A stretch of DNA of 64,000 nucleotides. It comes from Wuchereria bancrofti (lineage: Eukaryota > Nematoda > Chromadorea > Rhabditida > Onchocercidae). Within the stretch, counting starts at the first letter, position 1, and each line of letters opens with the position of its first letter. Below are positions 1 through 11,308 of the stretch, piece by piece. Both the position numbers and the translations under genes were made by a program. The notes under the pieces are model-generated. The model saw only the letters and a list, made by a program, of their open reading frames with translations, did no database searches and had not been told where the DNA came from. The stretch spans positions 5,998,399 to 6,062,398 of the forward strand of contig SSBO01000001.1 in NCBI GenBank assembly GCA_005281725.1, read 5' to 3'.

Positions 1-3000
1 CAAGTGATGAACAAATTAATGATATCAGAAAGCTCGATAAATCACCGTCTATTTCAAGAAAGCAGTACAGTTCAACAAAAGGTAAATTATTCTTAAAGTA
101 ATAAATACATACATTCCTTTATGCTGCGAAAACACTGAAATTTGCTTCACAAATAGGTTATTTAGTTGTAGTAAATATAATCATTTTTCAAACCGTTTTT
201 TAAAATTTAAAATTTCAGATCTCTCACATTCCAAATCTATTCCACTAAAACTCATAGATGGTATAAAGGAATCGGAAGTTGTTGACACGAGCTTGAACAT
301 GGTTCACGGTAGGCTCTCCTTAGTCATAATTTAAGTCTTAGATAAATCATAAAACTTGGTAATATATTCAGTTTGCACTAAATTTTAGTAACCCTATATT
401 CAAATTTAACTTTGTTCTATATTAGAGGGGATAGGGGCAAAGTATAATAAATGTAAACAAACATAAATATTTAACAAATATAAATGAATATAAATAGAGA
501 ATATAATAAAATAAACAAAATAGCAAATAGAAACCGAGATGATAAATAGCATGAAAGCATTGTCTTACATTTATATTATCAATTATTAGCGTTACTCTTC
601 TGTTTGATGTCTCAGTCTAATTTTTGGGTAATCAATTTGAATAAAAATAAAGAAACGATTAATTATTCATTTCAGATTCTGCACCTCGATGGCCAGAGTT
701 GCCAACATCAGCGGGATCAGTAACAGCCACAATCCAACCCGCGACTAGTCATGTTACAAGAATCGCCATCAGTAATAATGGCTCTCAAGGAGGTTGTGCT
801 TCGCCACCATATATTTCATTGCAGGATGCGTCAGTCACGCATTGCGTACGCCTTATTTATTTCATGTTTCGGAGTTCAAAATTAAAATTTACACGTTACG
901 CCCTTAACCAAGTATTGAATAATTAATTACAATCTAATAATAATAATAATAATAATAATAATTACAATCTAAACAGCATTTAAAGACTGATTTTTTTTGT
1001 TTGAAGAAAATACTGCTTAGCTGATAAGCATACACTCTACCGATAATGGCAAAAACATAATGCTGATTCTATGACATTTTAACTAAAATCTTTTTTAAAC
1101 TTTAAATTTCTTCATGTTCCATTCTCTAAAAACTCTTTAAATGTTTGCCTTAAATACTGTAGTAATCCGTTATTACTACTGTTACTAATGGGATCTCTAA
1201 CATGAAAAAATTTAACATTAAACAAATTTTTCCTTACCAATGTCAGTTAATAAAAGATTTCAGCCTGTAAACAATAGCAATAGTGCGTCACCACTGGAAC
1301 ATATTCCGCCTGTTTCTACTGCTGCACCAAATACTCGACAATCGCTTATCTCAAGAAATGTCTCAGAAAATAGTTCTGGATTGAAATCTTCCGGATCGTC
1401 AATTTCCAATCCAACAGGGATTTGTAAGACTTCACCCAGCAAAACATATGCCGGATCGCTGACCCGTCCACCACTTTCTTCTATGACTATGACATCTTTG
1501 AATCAAACTTTCTTGCCGGCTAAAGAAGATTTCCAAAATTCTACTGTAATCAATGGAAATGCTCATCCCACTATAACCAGCAGTCATTCTTCCATCCAAC
1601 ATCCATCCGTAACAAGTAGTCAAAATAGAGTGTCGAATACTCTTTCTTCTACAGTTTCTGTTGCACCCTCATCCTCTGATATAGTTAGGACTGGTATTTT
1701 TACGACAAATGATCGTAAACTGTTTAGGCAAACTGAATACGACATTAGGTCTGACAAAAGTAATACAGCTTCTGCTAGCCGCCTACGGGATCTACAATCA
1801 CGTATACCACATTTGCGTGCAATAAAATGCTCCGGTACAACTGCAATGAGAAAAATATGCATTCCTGCTGAATCAGCAATGCAAACCTCGACATTGAACT
1901 TTGAACCTGTTGAAGCAGTTGTTGACAAGACATATCGGTCTCGACTACCGGTGAGAAGTGGTCATGCTAGTGGCAGTTCAACAATAGCTTCTGATACACA
2001 TGAGTCTAGAACTTCTACTTGCGACGAGGTATGCTTAGTTTATTTCAACCTTATGGGCTTTATGTTTTATGTAATAGTTAACGTAAATGTAGCTTTTTTT
2101 CAAGTGCCTAATTTGATTTGCAAAAGGTCATTCCATTGATCTTTCGAAAAGCTACGTTACGTTAGCTATTATGCATGAAATAATCGTTGAAATTTACAAA
2201 TGTTATACTCCAACGCTAATACATCCAAACCTTGTTAGACTGCTTGGAGCAGCTCTTCGGGAAAAGCCCTTTTTTTTCGAGAAGTTACAATAGTTATTCT
2301 TGAAGCTGTTCCTCAATGTACCTTTTCATATAGTTTATTATGTTACTGTAATTTCTTCTGGATTATTATGTTCCGTATTTTGTTACCGTTTTATTATTAA
2401 TGCTATCACACTCGTACTGGTTTATTTTGTTGCCAGTGTGTTTCTTACTTCCATAAAAAAAGTTCAGTTTGCCTTTCCTACAAGTTCTAGACTTTCATTT
2501 TCCGTTGCTAGTCTGATACATTTATTTCACATTGAATCTTTTTTTTCTGAGATAAGCAGGAAAACTTGATGAATTTCTGAATTTCATTTTTTATCCTTGA
2601 GGATAATAGCTGTAAGCAAAGGAAGATGACAAAAAAAGCTAGCTTATTGTTTCATATTGATTTCTCTCTCTCTCTCTCTCCCTCTCTTACGTCCTGAAGT
2701 TAGGGGAAAAATGAAATTATTGGCAGTTATTTAGGAGTTTTGGCATATTATGATGACAGCGGAAAGCGGAAAGCGTTCAACGAAATCGCAATTCTTTCAT
2801 TTTTTAGCAATTACTGAAGCAGTTGACATCTGCCAGCATTTCCGCAAATCTCATATCATATTCCCATCTACAAGGATTTCTCATTTTCATTAATAAAACT
2901 ATGAGTGGGACAGCTGCTATTAATCAAATCTCAATTTCTAGTAAGCAGCTTCGAGAGTAAAACTTTTATTAGCACTCTGTTCAGCAAAAGATATTTCCCT

Positions 3001-3164
3001 GTTTGTAACCATTAATTTATTTCAAAACTAGATTTTTCTCCACCGTTATTTCTTTTATAACATTTAATACTGATTTGCAGAAGATATCACAAAGTCGAAT
3101 ACCCGTAATGGCTAGCAGTATACATCGACCACATTCTCATACGCAACTTACTAGCCAAATGTAA
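1..3164 (+). CDS. Ser-rich SxIP-motif protein, 3' part (5' end outside window)
   Basis: I do not recognise the family. The exon model is <1-81, 219-308, 676-845, 1264-2028 and 3081-3164, with all junctions GT-AG and phases agreeing (1, 1, 0, 0); the stop is TAA at 3162-3164. An extra exon inside 2029-3080 cannot be excluded. The product is low in complexity and rich in Ser, Thr, Asn and Pro, with no predicted membrane segment. Three motifs of the form S-x-[IL]-P lie among basic residues: SRIP and SRLP in the large fourth exon and SRIP near the C terminus. In known proteins such motifs bind the EB1 family at microtubule plus ends, so a cytoskeletal role is possible, but this is inference. Exon edges are well supported by phase; the function is not. 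Confidence 0.7.
935..963. repeat. (TAA)n microsatellite
   Basis: A run of about nine TAA/AAT units lies in the intron between the third and fourth exons of the Ser-rich gene. It is a simple repeat with no sign of function. Confidence 0.9.
2663..2688. repeat. (CT)n microsatellite
   Basis: An almost pure CT run lies in the last intron of the Ser-rich gene. It may simply be a long pyrimidine tract. Confidence 0.85.
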
Positions 3165-4756
3165 CATCATTTTTTGGCAATAATATTTCTTACTTTACTT
3201 CAGTCTGATTTGCTCTTTGAAGTTTCGAAATAATATCTTCTTAGAATTTCCCAAAATTCTTCTGCGACTTTATACTGTTTTCAGGATAAAATCTGAAGTA
3301 GCGACAACACGTGCTGTGATGGCATCGACAAATAGCCGGATGATCACTGATTTATGAACTATTTTCTCATGTAGCAAAAGAATCCCTAACTGTTCTAGAT
3401 GTCTTCTAATAAAAGTTATAATATAAAAGAAAATTATCGGTAGTGTACTGACTGAATGCACCTAATTTTCCACTCCTAATGATCTGTTAAAATTAGAGTA
3501 TTCCCTTGAAATTAATACTGAAGTTCTATTTACTCTTTCAGATGAATAAGGTTGTTGTAGAGTCGTATGAAAATAAATGGTATGGACGATGCAGGAAAAT
3601 CTAGCTGTTGAAGAGATATTAGTTAGGAAACAAATTTATGAGAGAGAAATTTTTTCACAATGCTTTTCTTCTGTTGATATATTTATTTGCATTGCTCTTA
3701 GTTTTTTTGTGTGTTCGAATCTATCACGTCCATATCATGTATAAAGTGTTGTTAAATGTTTAAGAAATTTTTTTATTGATTCATTCGGATGACATTTCTG
3801 AATGAAGAAATCGCAGAAAGGCAATGAAATTCGAATTTTCAGAAATTTCGAATTATCAGGATGAGTCAATTTATAGCATGCGATGTACATGATAATAATT
3901 GAAAGCTAAACGAAATAATATTTTTCCAATCATTTGGTAAAGAATTTATTACAGAGTTTAACTGAGCATATTTAATATTGAATTTACAGTATTTGCTCTA
4001 AATAGATTTGAAAACCGCTCGTGATTTCGTACGGAAAACACCCAAGCATACAAAAGGAAGCTACGGAAGATTCTTGTGAGATAAGTCGATTGCTTACAAA
4101 AGGAGCCTAATTGTGATATACTTGTATATCATAGTGTTTGGCGGGATTAGAGATAGCATCATCTCAGCAAAACAGTGACATCGTCGGAAAATTTAATTCA
4201 AATTCTGCCACCAATCAAGGGATTACAATAAGCGGTGTTTTGAAGCAAGCGTATCTTTTCAGTTATTTTCATGCAAAGGAGTTTCAGTTGGTAGTAACTT
4301 TGGCAGTTTCAACAAAACAAGTAATAACATCCAAATGGGGAGACAAGAACAAAAAAGTTTCGATTGTTCCGTCAGTAAATTCGCATGAAGATGTGCACTC
4401 ATGAAGCGTTCAAGATAGGTAATTGTGGAAGTAGCTAGGTAAGTAGAATACTAGAACACTAGTGGTTAATACACCGGTAGAAGTGAACTGGAGAAGTCAA
4501 GTCTTCACGAAATGTGAATATTTGAGTGGCGAGTTGCTATTGATACTGAAGAACTTGAAATAACATTTGAATATCCAAATTTGAATTGAACTGGACGGAA
4601 TGAACATCTTCTGTGTGAATAGAGTTTTTCCTGCATGTCTGTTTCTCTTCCTTCTACACTATATATCGCAGCAGTTGCATAATTAGATGAGCAGACTGAA
4701 AAACGGTTGGGTATCAGCTGCAACAGTGGTACGAGTGAATGGAAGCGGAAGCTCAT
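3165..4756. other. Intergenic, upstream of U1
   Basis: No convincing exon is seen on either strand; the open frames here lack splice-bounded or family-like sequence. The last 100 bp or so should hold the snRNA-type promoter of the U1 gene, but I cannot name the proximal sequence element with confidence. Confidence 0.5.
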
Positions 4757-4923
4757 AAACTTACCTGGCTGGGAGTTCTCCGCGATCAAGAAGGCGGGGG
4801 CTTCATAGTGAGGCTTGGCCATTGCACTTGGGGTCCAGGCTGACCTGTGTGGCTACCCCGAGTTGGGGTCAGCCAACAGCATAATTTTTGCGTTTGGGGG
4901 AGTAGCGTCCGCGCTGACCCCCA
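4757..4923 (+). ncRNA. U1 spliceosomal snRNA
   Basis: U1 snRNA base-pairs with 5' splice sites. The 5' end reads AAACTTACCTG, whose ACTTACCTG is complementary to the consensus donor. Stem-loop I carries GATCAAGAAGG (4784-4794), the U1-70K loop type. Stem-loop II carries ATTGCAC (4821-4827), the U1A site. A single-stranded Sm site AATTTTTG lies at 4883-4890. It is followed by stem-loop IV, closed by GGGGG/CCCCC with an inner AGCG-TCCG-CGCT hairpin, ending near 4923. Length (about 167 nt) and element order match U1. The 3' end is uncertain by a few bases. The gene stands alone between two protein genes on the same strand. Nothing suggests a pseudogene: all protein-binding elements are intact. 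Confidence 0.95.
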
Positions 4924-5179
4924 TTACAATCTATGTGAGATGGGGGGTGGTCTCTGCTATTACTCGCACCACCCTGCGTATTCTCTGACACTCTCCACAT
5001 CTACTGCTATTCACTTCTATTTTAACTACAACGTTAGGGGCGGGACTTCCATTCTCATTATGTCGGTTGGCTGGAACGGTGGTAGTTCGTTGTGATAGAC
5101 TTCCTGTCGTAAAGTTAAAACTCTTTTTTCTATTTCACTCTGCCTCTCCTGTTTCCTTGTTTTGCTTATTAAGGTGGCG

Positions 5180-5857
5180 ATGGAGCATGCAGTTGGGAAG
5201 GTTACATTCAAGATAACTTTGACAAGCGATCCGAAGCTACCCTTTAAAGTGTAAGTTACTCAATTTTTTTAAATGAAATGCAGATTGATATGACCACTGC
5301 AATGTAATATAACTCTGATATTATTGTCTTTAATAATGACAAAAAATGATTCGGAAGAGGAAAATATATTTTTCCAGAAGTATATTTCCTAATTGATTGA
5401 TCTTGTTATCAGAATGATCGAGATTGACAGTTTGATTTTTGACAATTGGTTGCTTGTGCTTGGGAGCGAGACAGTTTTTCTTAATTATTACTCCTACGAT
5501 TTCTGGTAGAGTTTCTTAAATGACCCAAATAAGATTCATTCTGTTTATTATTTCGTCATTTCCTCAGGGAGTGCAGGCACCATAACTTGAGATAACTTTA
5601 TTAGTTCACTAGGGATTTGGAATTCTGTGGGCTCAGGAAGAAACTTTGTTGTTTTCAGGCTTAGCGTGCCTGAGTCTACACCTTTCACAGCAGTTTTGAA
5701 ATTTGCTGCCGAAGAATTTAAAGTACCAGCTGCAACGAGTGCTATCATAACGAACGATGGGGTAGGTGTAAATCCAACACAGTCGGCTGGTAATATATTT
5801 TTGAAACATGGAAGCGAATTGAGGCTGATACCAAGGGATCGAGTAGGTTACCCGTGA
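5180..5857 (+). CDS. UFM1: Ubiquitin-fold modifier 1
   Basis: UFM1 is a ubiquitin-like modifier attached to target lysines by UBA5, UFC1 and UFL1, chiefly at the ER and on ribosomes. Two exons, 5180-5250 and 5659-5857 (phase 2), encode 89 residues, close to the usual 85-95. The product is nearly collinear with animal UFM1: [18 protein letters not shown], then [15 protein letters not shown] and the C-terminal IPRDRVG. UFM1 is made as a precursor and processed to end in Gly; here Gly87 is followed by only Tyr-Pro and TGA. ATG 5180 is chosen because the family similarity begins six codons later. The donor is strong (AAAGT|GTAAGT). A likely poly(A) signal lies at 6009. Identification is near certain. 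Confidence 0.97.
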
Positions 5858-6859
5858 GTAACGAATTCACTCATAAGTTTATTGTTTTTTATGTATGATA
5901 TGTGATAGGTTGACGAAATGTCTGTGATAAGAATGCCTCATAATACTTGATTTCCGATTTCTTGAAAAACTGGGACCATTAAGTGATAAATGCATTTAAT
6001 ATTGGGAAAATAAACTGTCGTTCCAATGTGTTCCATCTAACAGAACTTAAATGGCTGAGGGATGTTTTGTTAATTTTGTTATTCCGTGGTAGACTACATT
6101 ATTCATGTTAATTTCAGTTGTTGCTAATTTAAAATATCGATAAAACTGGGTTCAGAGAATATTTCATCCATATTTGGATAATCTTTAAAACTTGCACAGT
6201 ATTTTAAAAAGTTAAGTGTGTGACTTACCAAAAGCCTAAGAAGCGAAGCTATCAAACACTTGTTCATTCAGTATATTTTTTTAGTGGTTCTACTGGACTT
6301 TTTATTAACTGATACTGATGAATTGGAATGATTAATCTTAATCCTTTGACTACGTAAAGCATTTCTATTCGCTGTTATATGTTTTATATGCTAACAATGC
6401 CAAGTCCTTTTCTTTCTTAGTTTGGTTGATGTGCTAATCAATCTTGAGTGAGAACATTTGTACCATTCGTCTTCTATTCGAGGGTTATTTGGGAAGTTTG
6501 TAAATCAGCTTTAATAGAAAAAAATGATGGCTGACATGTTTTCATTATTTATAAAATTTGTAAAATTTCTAAGAGAACTTCTAGTCCACTTACTTAATTT
6601 TACATGAGGTTACACTTCACGCACTTTACATTTAAGCAAAAATTTCAGTTTTCTTGCAACTATTTGATTGTAATCCACGAGTCTTTCCGACAAATTCAAT
6701 TAAAGCTAATTGGATTGTCGTCTTGTTTTAGTTTACTAATGCTTTAGCTTACCAAATTTGAACTGATGAAATATACATGTTTTCATGTCACAATAGTTTG
6801 AAGCGGTCAAAGAATTGAGTGATCATGAATTCGGTACTCTTGAACTGAGTTTTGACATC
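5858..6859. other. Convergent intergenic region
   Basis: This holds the 3' ends of UFM1 (+) and the rhomboid gene (-). No exon is recognisable apart from a candidate AATAAA. Confidence 0.5.
6009..6014 (+). promoter_or_regulatory. Poly(A) signal of UFM1
   Basis: AATAAA lies about 150 bp after the UFM1 stop codon, on the coding strand. Confidence 0.55.
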
Positions 6860-9052
6860 TCAGATATGCGGCAAGATATTGAGTAAGACAAGTATTGAGA
6901 ATGAAGAGCCTGTTACTGTAAAAGCAATCCACCATATTATACGTTCCCAATTCTTCTTTCGAAAATTCCGTAACACGACGGTACCCATTAGCACTCCAGC
7001 CACGAAGCCAGCAAGATGCGATACATGAGAAACCTGAAGTTTGATGAAATGAGGTTCCTGCGATAGGAATATTGGTTTTTGCTGGAAATTGATTAAAGGA
7101 ACATTTAATTAATCAAGTGAACAATAAAAAGAGAACTTTATCCGCCGTGTTAAGATAGTATCGATGGTAGATGACCAGGGATACGTCACTTGAGATCAGG
7201 ACTACCAAAGCAAGGGCTCGGTAAAGTGCAAATTCCATTTCGGCCCAGTTAATCAGTAGTTCGGCTATATGTGCTGCAAGTAAAGCATACACACCTCCAG
7301 AAGCTCCAGCCAAGTGTGTTCGCGGGTCAATAGCGTAATCCAACAAAGAACCTGAAAATCAGTCATGTACAGGGAAGTATTTCGTTAGATTCGTTAAATT
7401 GACAAAAGCCAGCATATCACACTTCCTATATCAAATAAATAGTTTCGGATGCAATACAAATTAAGTGTGGTTGCTGGACGCTTGAAAACAGTATTGCTAA
7501 TAAGAAAAGTTTGACATCGACAGTACTTACCAGCTAAAACACCAGACAGATACACTAAAGCAATTCTCCAAAATTTATGGACCAACTCGAGTGGGATGCC
7601 AAGAACGATTTGTGTTAAGACATTGAAAGCCAAATGTATTATCCTGGAGTCATTGATATCATCACATCTTTACATTTTCTCTCAAAATTCGCAATTTCAA
7701 GTGGTTGAAAGATAGGAAATAATCTTACCCTATATGAATAAACATGTAAGTGAAATATCGCCACACTTCATTGGTTTTATGAGGATTGAATATGAGGAGA
7801 GATTTTTGAGGTACCGGTCCATACAATTCAATTCCACTCTTAAGTCGCATAACATAATAGACATAAGCTGCTATCTGAAGTGGTCATTTTTTGAACAATC
7901 AGATAAATAGCATGCTGAAAATTTAATGAATTGCAATAATGCATTGTTAAGATCTTTATTTCATTTACAGTCAAAAATTGAGAAGCGGACAGGTACAATG
8001 ACTTTCCGCCATAGAAAATCTGAGTTTGTAGATAAAATAGCAACACAGAAAGACATCTCTGTACATCTGTAGGACTATTAATGCATTCTTCAAAATCAAT
8101 TAAACTTGCCTCCAAGATAGATATACAGATCATGAAGAGCGGTGGAGGGAAGCAGTTGTATTGCTGCAAATAGTTGAATGGTACTGTTCGACTACTTCGG
8201 GGTACCACCATTTGTGCCGCTCGAAACAATACGTGTCGCATGCGCAGCTTTTTAGCTCTGCTCATCTGCAGTAATTGCTCATGCAGAAAGCATTGTAATA
8301 TTTGTGAGGTGCAGTAAAATCTTACCCAAAATTAAATCATTGTTATGAAACTAAAAAAAAATATACATATTGTATACCAGAGTGCAGAATTCAGCAAAAT
8401 CGAGTAGATGGTCATCATTCTTATCAATATTTTTCAATAAAGCGTCCGCTTCCTGTCTTGATAATCCAAATGAAGTAGCTGAATTACGAACAAATCGTCT
8501 TAGATCATGCGTCGCAATATAACCATCGTAATTTGTGTCGAACTAGAAATTTGGTAATTTAATTTCAGTACTGATTAATGTAATTATATAATCAGATTTC
8601 ACTTAGAAACTGCTTTTTTGATGAATATCGCATATCATTAACTTATATAATTACTAAGTAGAAGATATCTACATTTTTACTAATTTTACTTCTAATGAGT
8701 GTTTATTAAATTCATTTTCAGTTATTACGGTAACAATTCGATGTTGAGCGCACGGCTGCAATATTTTCAGAAAAATGAATTATTGCACATCAGTTATGGT
8801 AAAGGAGTGATAACAGAAGAATCAAGGATAAAGGACTATTCGTTACTTCATCTTCCTTATCCTTTCGAGATATCAGATTCAGCAGCAGTAGAAAAACGAT
8901 TAAGGAGATTAGGAAAGAACTCAGGAAAATTTTGGTGAATAGAGAAAATACAAAGAGTTCGATATCATAATACTACTAACCATTTGAAAAGTAGTAAGCC
9001 ATGAATAATATCCATTGGCCATTTCACAGCCATGTCCTCCTTCACCACTCAT
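6860..9052 (-). CDS. EF-hand rhomboid intramembrane serine protease
   Basis: A rhomboid-related (RHBDL) protease, which cuts membrane-anchored substrates within the bilayer. Exons on the minus strand: 8981-9052, 8378-8542, 8110-8265, 7729-7874, 7531-7643, 7137-7351, 6860-7081; about 362 aa with a continuous frame. The N-terminal part has two EF-hand loops, one starting DTNYDGYI (about residues 26-37) and one starting DKNDDHLL and ending in Glu. The basic [10 protein letters not shown] linker leads into seven or so hydrophobic helices. Catalytic Ser is in GASGGVYAL (about Ser235); catalytic His is in SHLAGF (about His311); the HLAFN motif supplies the conserved Asn. The 7875-8109 intron is GC-AG. 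The 7137 donor (AAA|GTTCTC) is weak and that edge is less sure. ATG 9052 is the only one before an upstream in-frame stop. The family is certain; the specific ortholog is not. Confidence 0.93.
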
Positions 9053-9367
9053 ATCACCTCCTTTATTTCCCTTTTTTGTCTTTCTTTAAGGATAGCAGCT
9101 GTGCTTCTCCTTTTTTCCTTGTCTGTAAATGTGATTATTTGATTATTTAGTAGTGAGATGACTGAAATACGCAATGTTATCGAGCAAACATTGCAGACAA
9201 TGGGATACATATCACAGTCGAGAGATGCTGTCTGAATTCATGAATATCCCTCTAATCCTAACTTAAAATCGAAAGATTTATTTCATGATTAAATTAATCC
9301 AAACTCTTTTCTATCGTTCCATTCTTGATTGTCTTTCATTTCTGATTAAGTATGCCACTGCATTCAG

Positions 9368-9580
9368 GTAAAGAGCATCCTGCACAGAACACGAAGAATT
9401 AAATGTTCTGATTACGTAAGACTAATTTAAACTAATTTTTTCAAACTAAAATTTAATGAATGTTTGAAGAGTGTTGGATAACTGACTTTGGAAAATCTGC
9501 TATATTACCCAGAATAGAATTCTGCTGGTTACGCCTATCCTATATTCAAAAGCACTAACATACGTCATCAAACTTCTCTT
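9368..9580 (+). repeat. Dispersed direct repeat, copy 1
   Basis: It starts GTAAAGAGCATCCTGCACA and ends CATCAAACTTCTCTT. It is about 85-90 % identical by eye to 10588-10778, with an extra stretch of about 20 bp near 9507. It contains no open frame and no inverted ends. Confidence 0.85.
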
Positions 9581-10587
9581 AAACATAATATTACAAATCT
9601 AATGCATCATATAATCTTATTGCTTGTTAGCACGAAAAAATTAAAGAAATTAATCATTCCAGGTGAGGTGGTAGATGAAATATTCAAATAATGATTAGAT
9701 AATTAGGATTTATACTACATTTGATAGAAAGGAGAAATTAAGCACATTTACTCTCTCCTAATTCGAAGATTTCTAAAAGCGGTCGTTACACCATGAATCG
9801 ACGGGGGTCTATTATCTTAATTCCAAATTCCTCTCATTAGATGAATGAGTGTTCAAATGTTTCGTCCGATTACTCAAATCTTTCTCACTATAGATAACCT
9901 CTGAAAGGAACAAATTATTACCTAACGTCATCTCCCGACCTTCCGAAATGGAATAATGAGAGAAAGAGAGAAAGAAGATAATGTTTGTTTAGAAAAATGA
10001 GAGGTACATACGGTGTGGTGACCATACTCTTCTTCACCTTCTTTTGTCATTACCAATGACAACCTTTGCATCCTCTGATCTGATCGATTACTCCTCTTTC
10101 CTCCTCATCTCACATTGTGACCACTGCACACCACCAATTAAACCTACACAAACCAGAAATCGATCATTCTGAACACAGTATCTCTGAGATTAATTTACTT
10201 TTCAAAATACCGATCACGAAATTAAAGTTAAATTTCATTTTCCAAATTTATTTAAATACATGCTTGAATAAATTTTGTTGGAGTATAAAGTAGGAAAAAA
10301 CAAGGGAAACCAGAAATTTTGTAATTCAAGGACAGAGGACTGCCACATGCACAATTGATGGATTGGTGTTTTTCAGTCTCCCAATGCTTCCTCAGCGAAG
10401 ATAGGCAATATTTTTCAAAATGGCAACCACATGTTTTCAAAAAGACGACTGCATTTCTAAATAATTTCAAAGTATGAGGGAAATCTGCAAGTATTGCATT
10501 TGCTATTCAGCGAATGTATTAGACAAGAAATGGAATCAGACATGTATTGCTTGATAAACTAATGAGACAGCACATTGCCTAATTTGG

Positions 10588-10778
10588 GTAAAGAGCATCC
10601 TGCACAAAAGAACACAAAGAATAAAATGTTCTGATTACGTACGACTAATTTACGCTAATTTCTTCAAACTAAAATTTAATGTATGTTTGAAGAGTATTGG
10701 GTAACTGACTTTGGAAAATCTGCTAGTTACGCCTGTCCTATAGTCAGAAGCACAAACATATGTCATCAAACTTCTCTT
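10588..10778 (+). repeat. Dispersed direct repeat, copy 2
   Basis: Second copy of the unit at 9368, in the same orientation and about 1.2 kb away. Probably a local duplication or an uncharacterised low-copy repeat of this genome. Confidence 0.85.
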
Positions 10779-11308
10779 TCATCAATTGCTCTTACAACAA
10801 TTTCTTTTGGGATTTAATGTTGGTCTAAGGAATTATTACAACTCTTTGTTTAGCATAGAAATGGAAATTAATGATCACAGTTATCTCCCATATCATCGCT
10901 ACTTCTTACATCACCACTTCCGACTGCTAGAGTAAGGTGATCTCGCTCTAAAGTATTACTTATTCACCATCTTTCCTGTTTCTCGCTGTTATCCTATTAC
11001 TTAATCTTTCGACGATAACTATATCTCTTTACGTTGTTGATATCATAAAAACATTCCATCCTCCTAACCATTCATTTAGACTTGTCGAAGTCTCAGAAAG
11101 TGGGAAGTCAATTTATTTCATTGGTTGACTCATTTATGCAAGGATTTTATATAGTTTTACATTTCAGCGATTATTCTACCAATATCTCTCCTTTTCGAAT
11201 CGAAGTTTGAGGATTGGGTGATACATAGTGAAGTTTAGTGTTTGTCATAGAAACAAAGAACGACAAAACAAGTAAATTTGAGATCTTATTTCATAAGATC
11301 GAGATACA

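Larger units (their letters stand above)
9053..11308. other. Intergenic, carrying a duplicated segment
   Basis: I see no coding exon on either strand. A 73-codon minus-strand open frame at 10252-10470 matches nothing I know and has no convincing splice sites. The region carries the two copies of a roughly 200-bp repeat listed separately. Confidence 0.5.

Noticed and set aside
4114..4131. TGATATACTTGTATATCA inverted repeat
   Set aside because: Short and AT-rich; expected by chance at this base composition.
4505..4822. 105-codon minus-strand frame overlapping U1
   Set aside because: It runs antisense into the U1 RNA gene and has no family resemblance.
10252..10470. 73-codon minus-strand frame, considered as a missing CNNM C-terminal exon
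   Set aside because: Its sequence does not resemble a CNBH domain and it has no acceptor in a usable phase.
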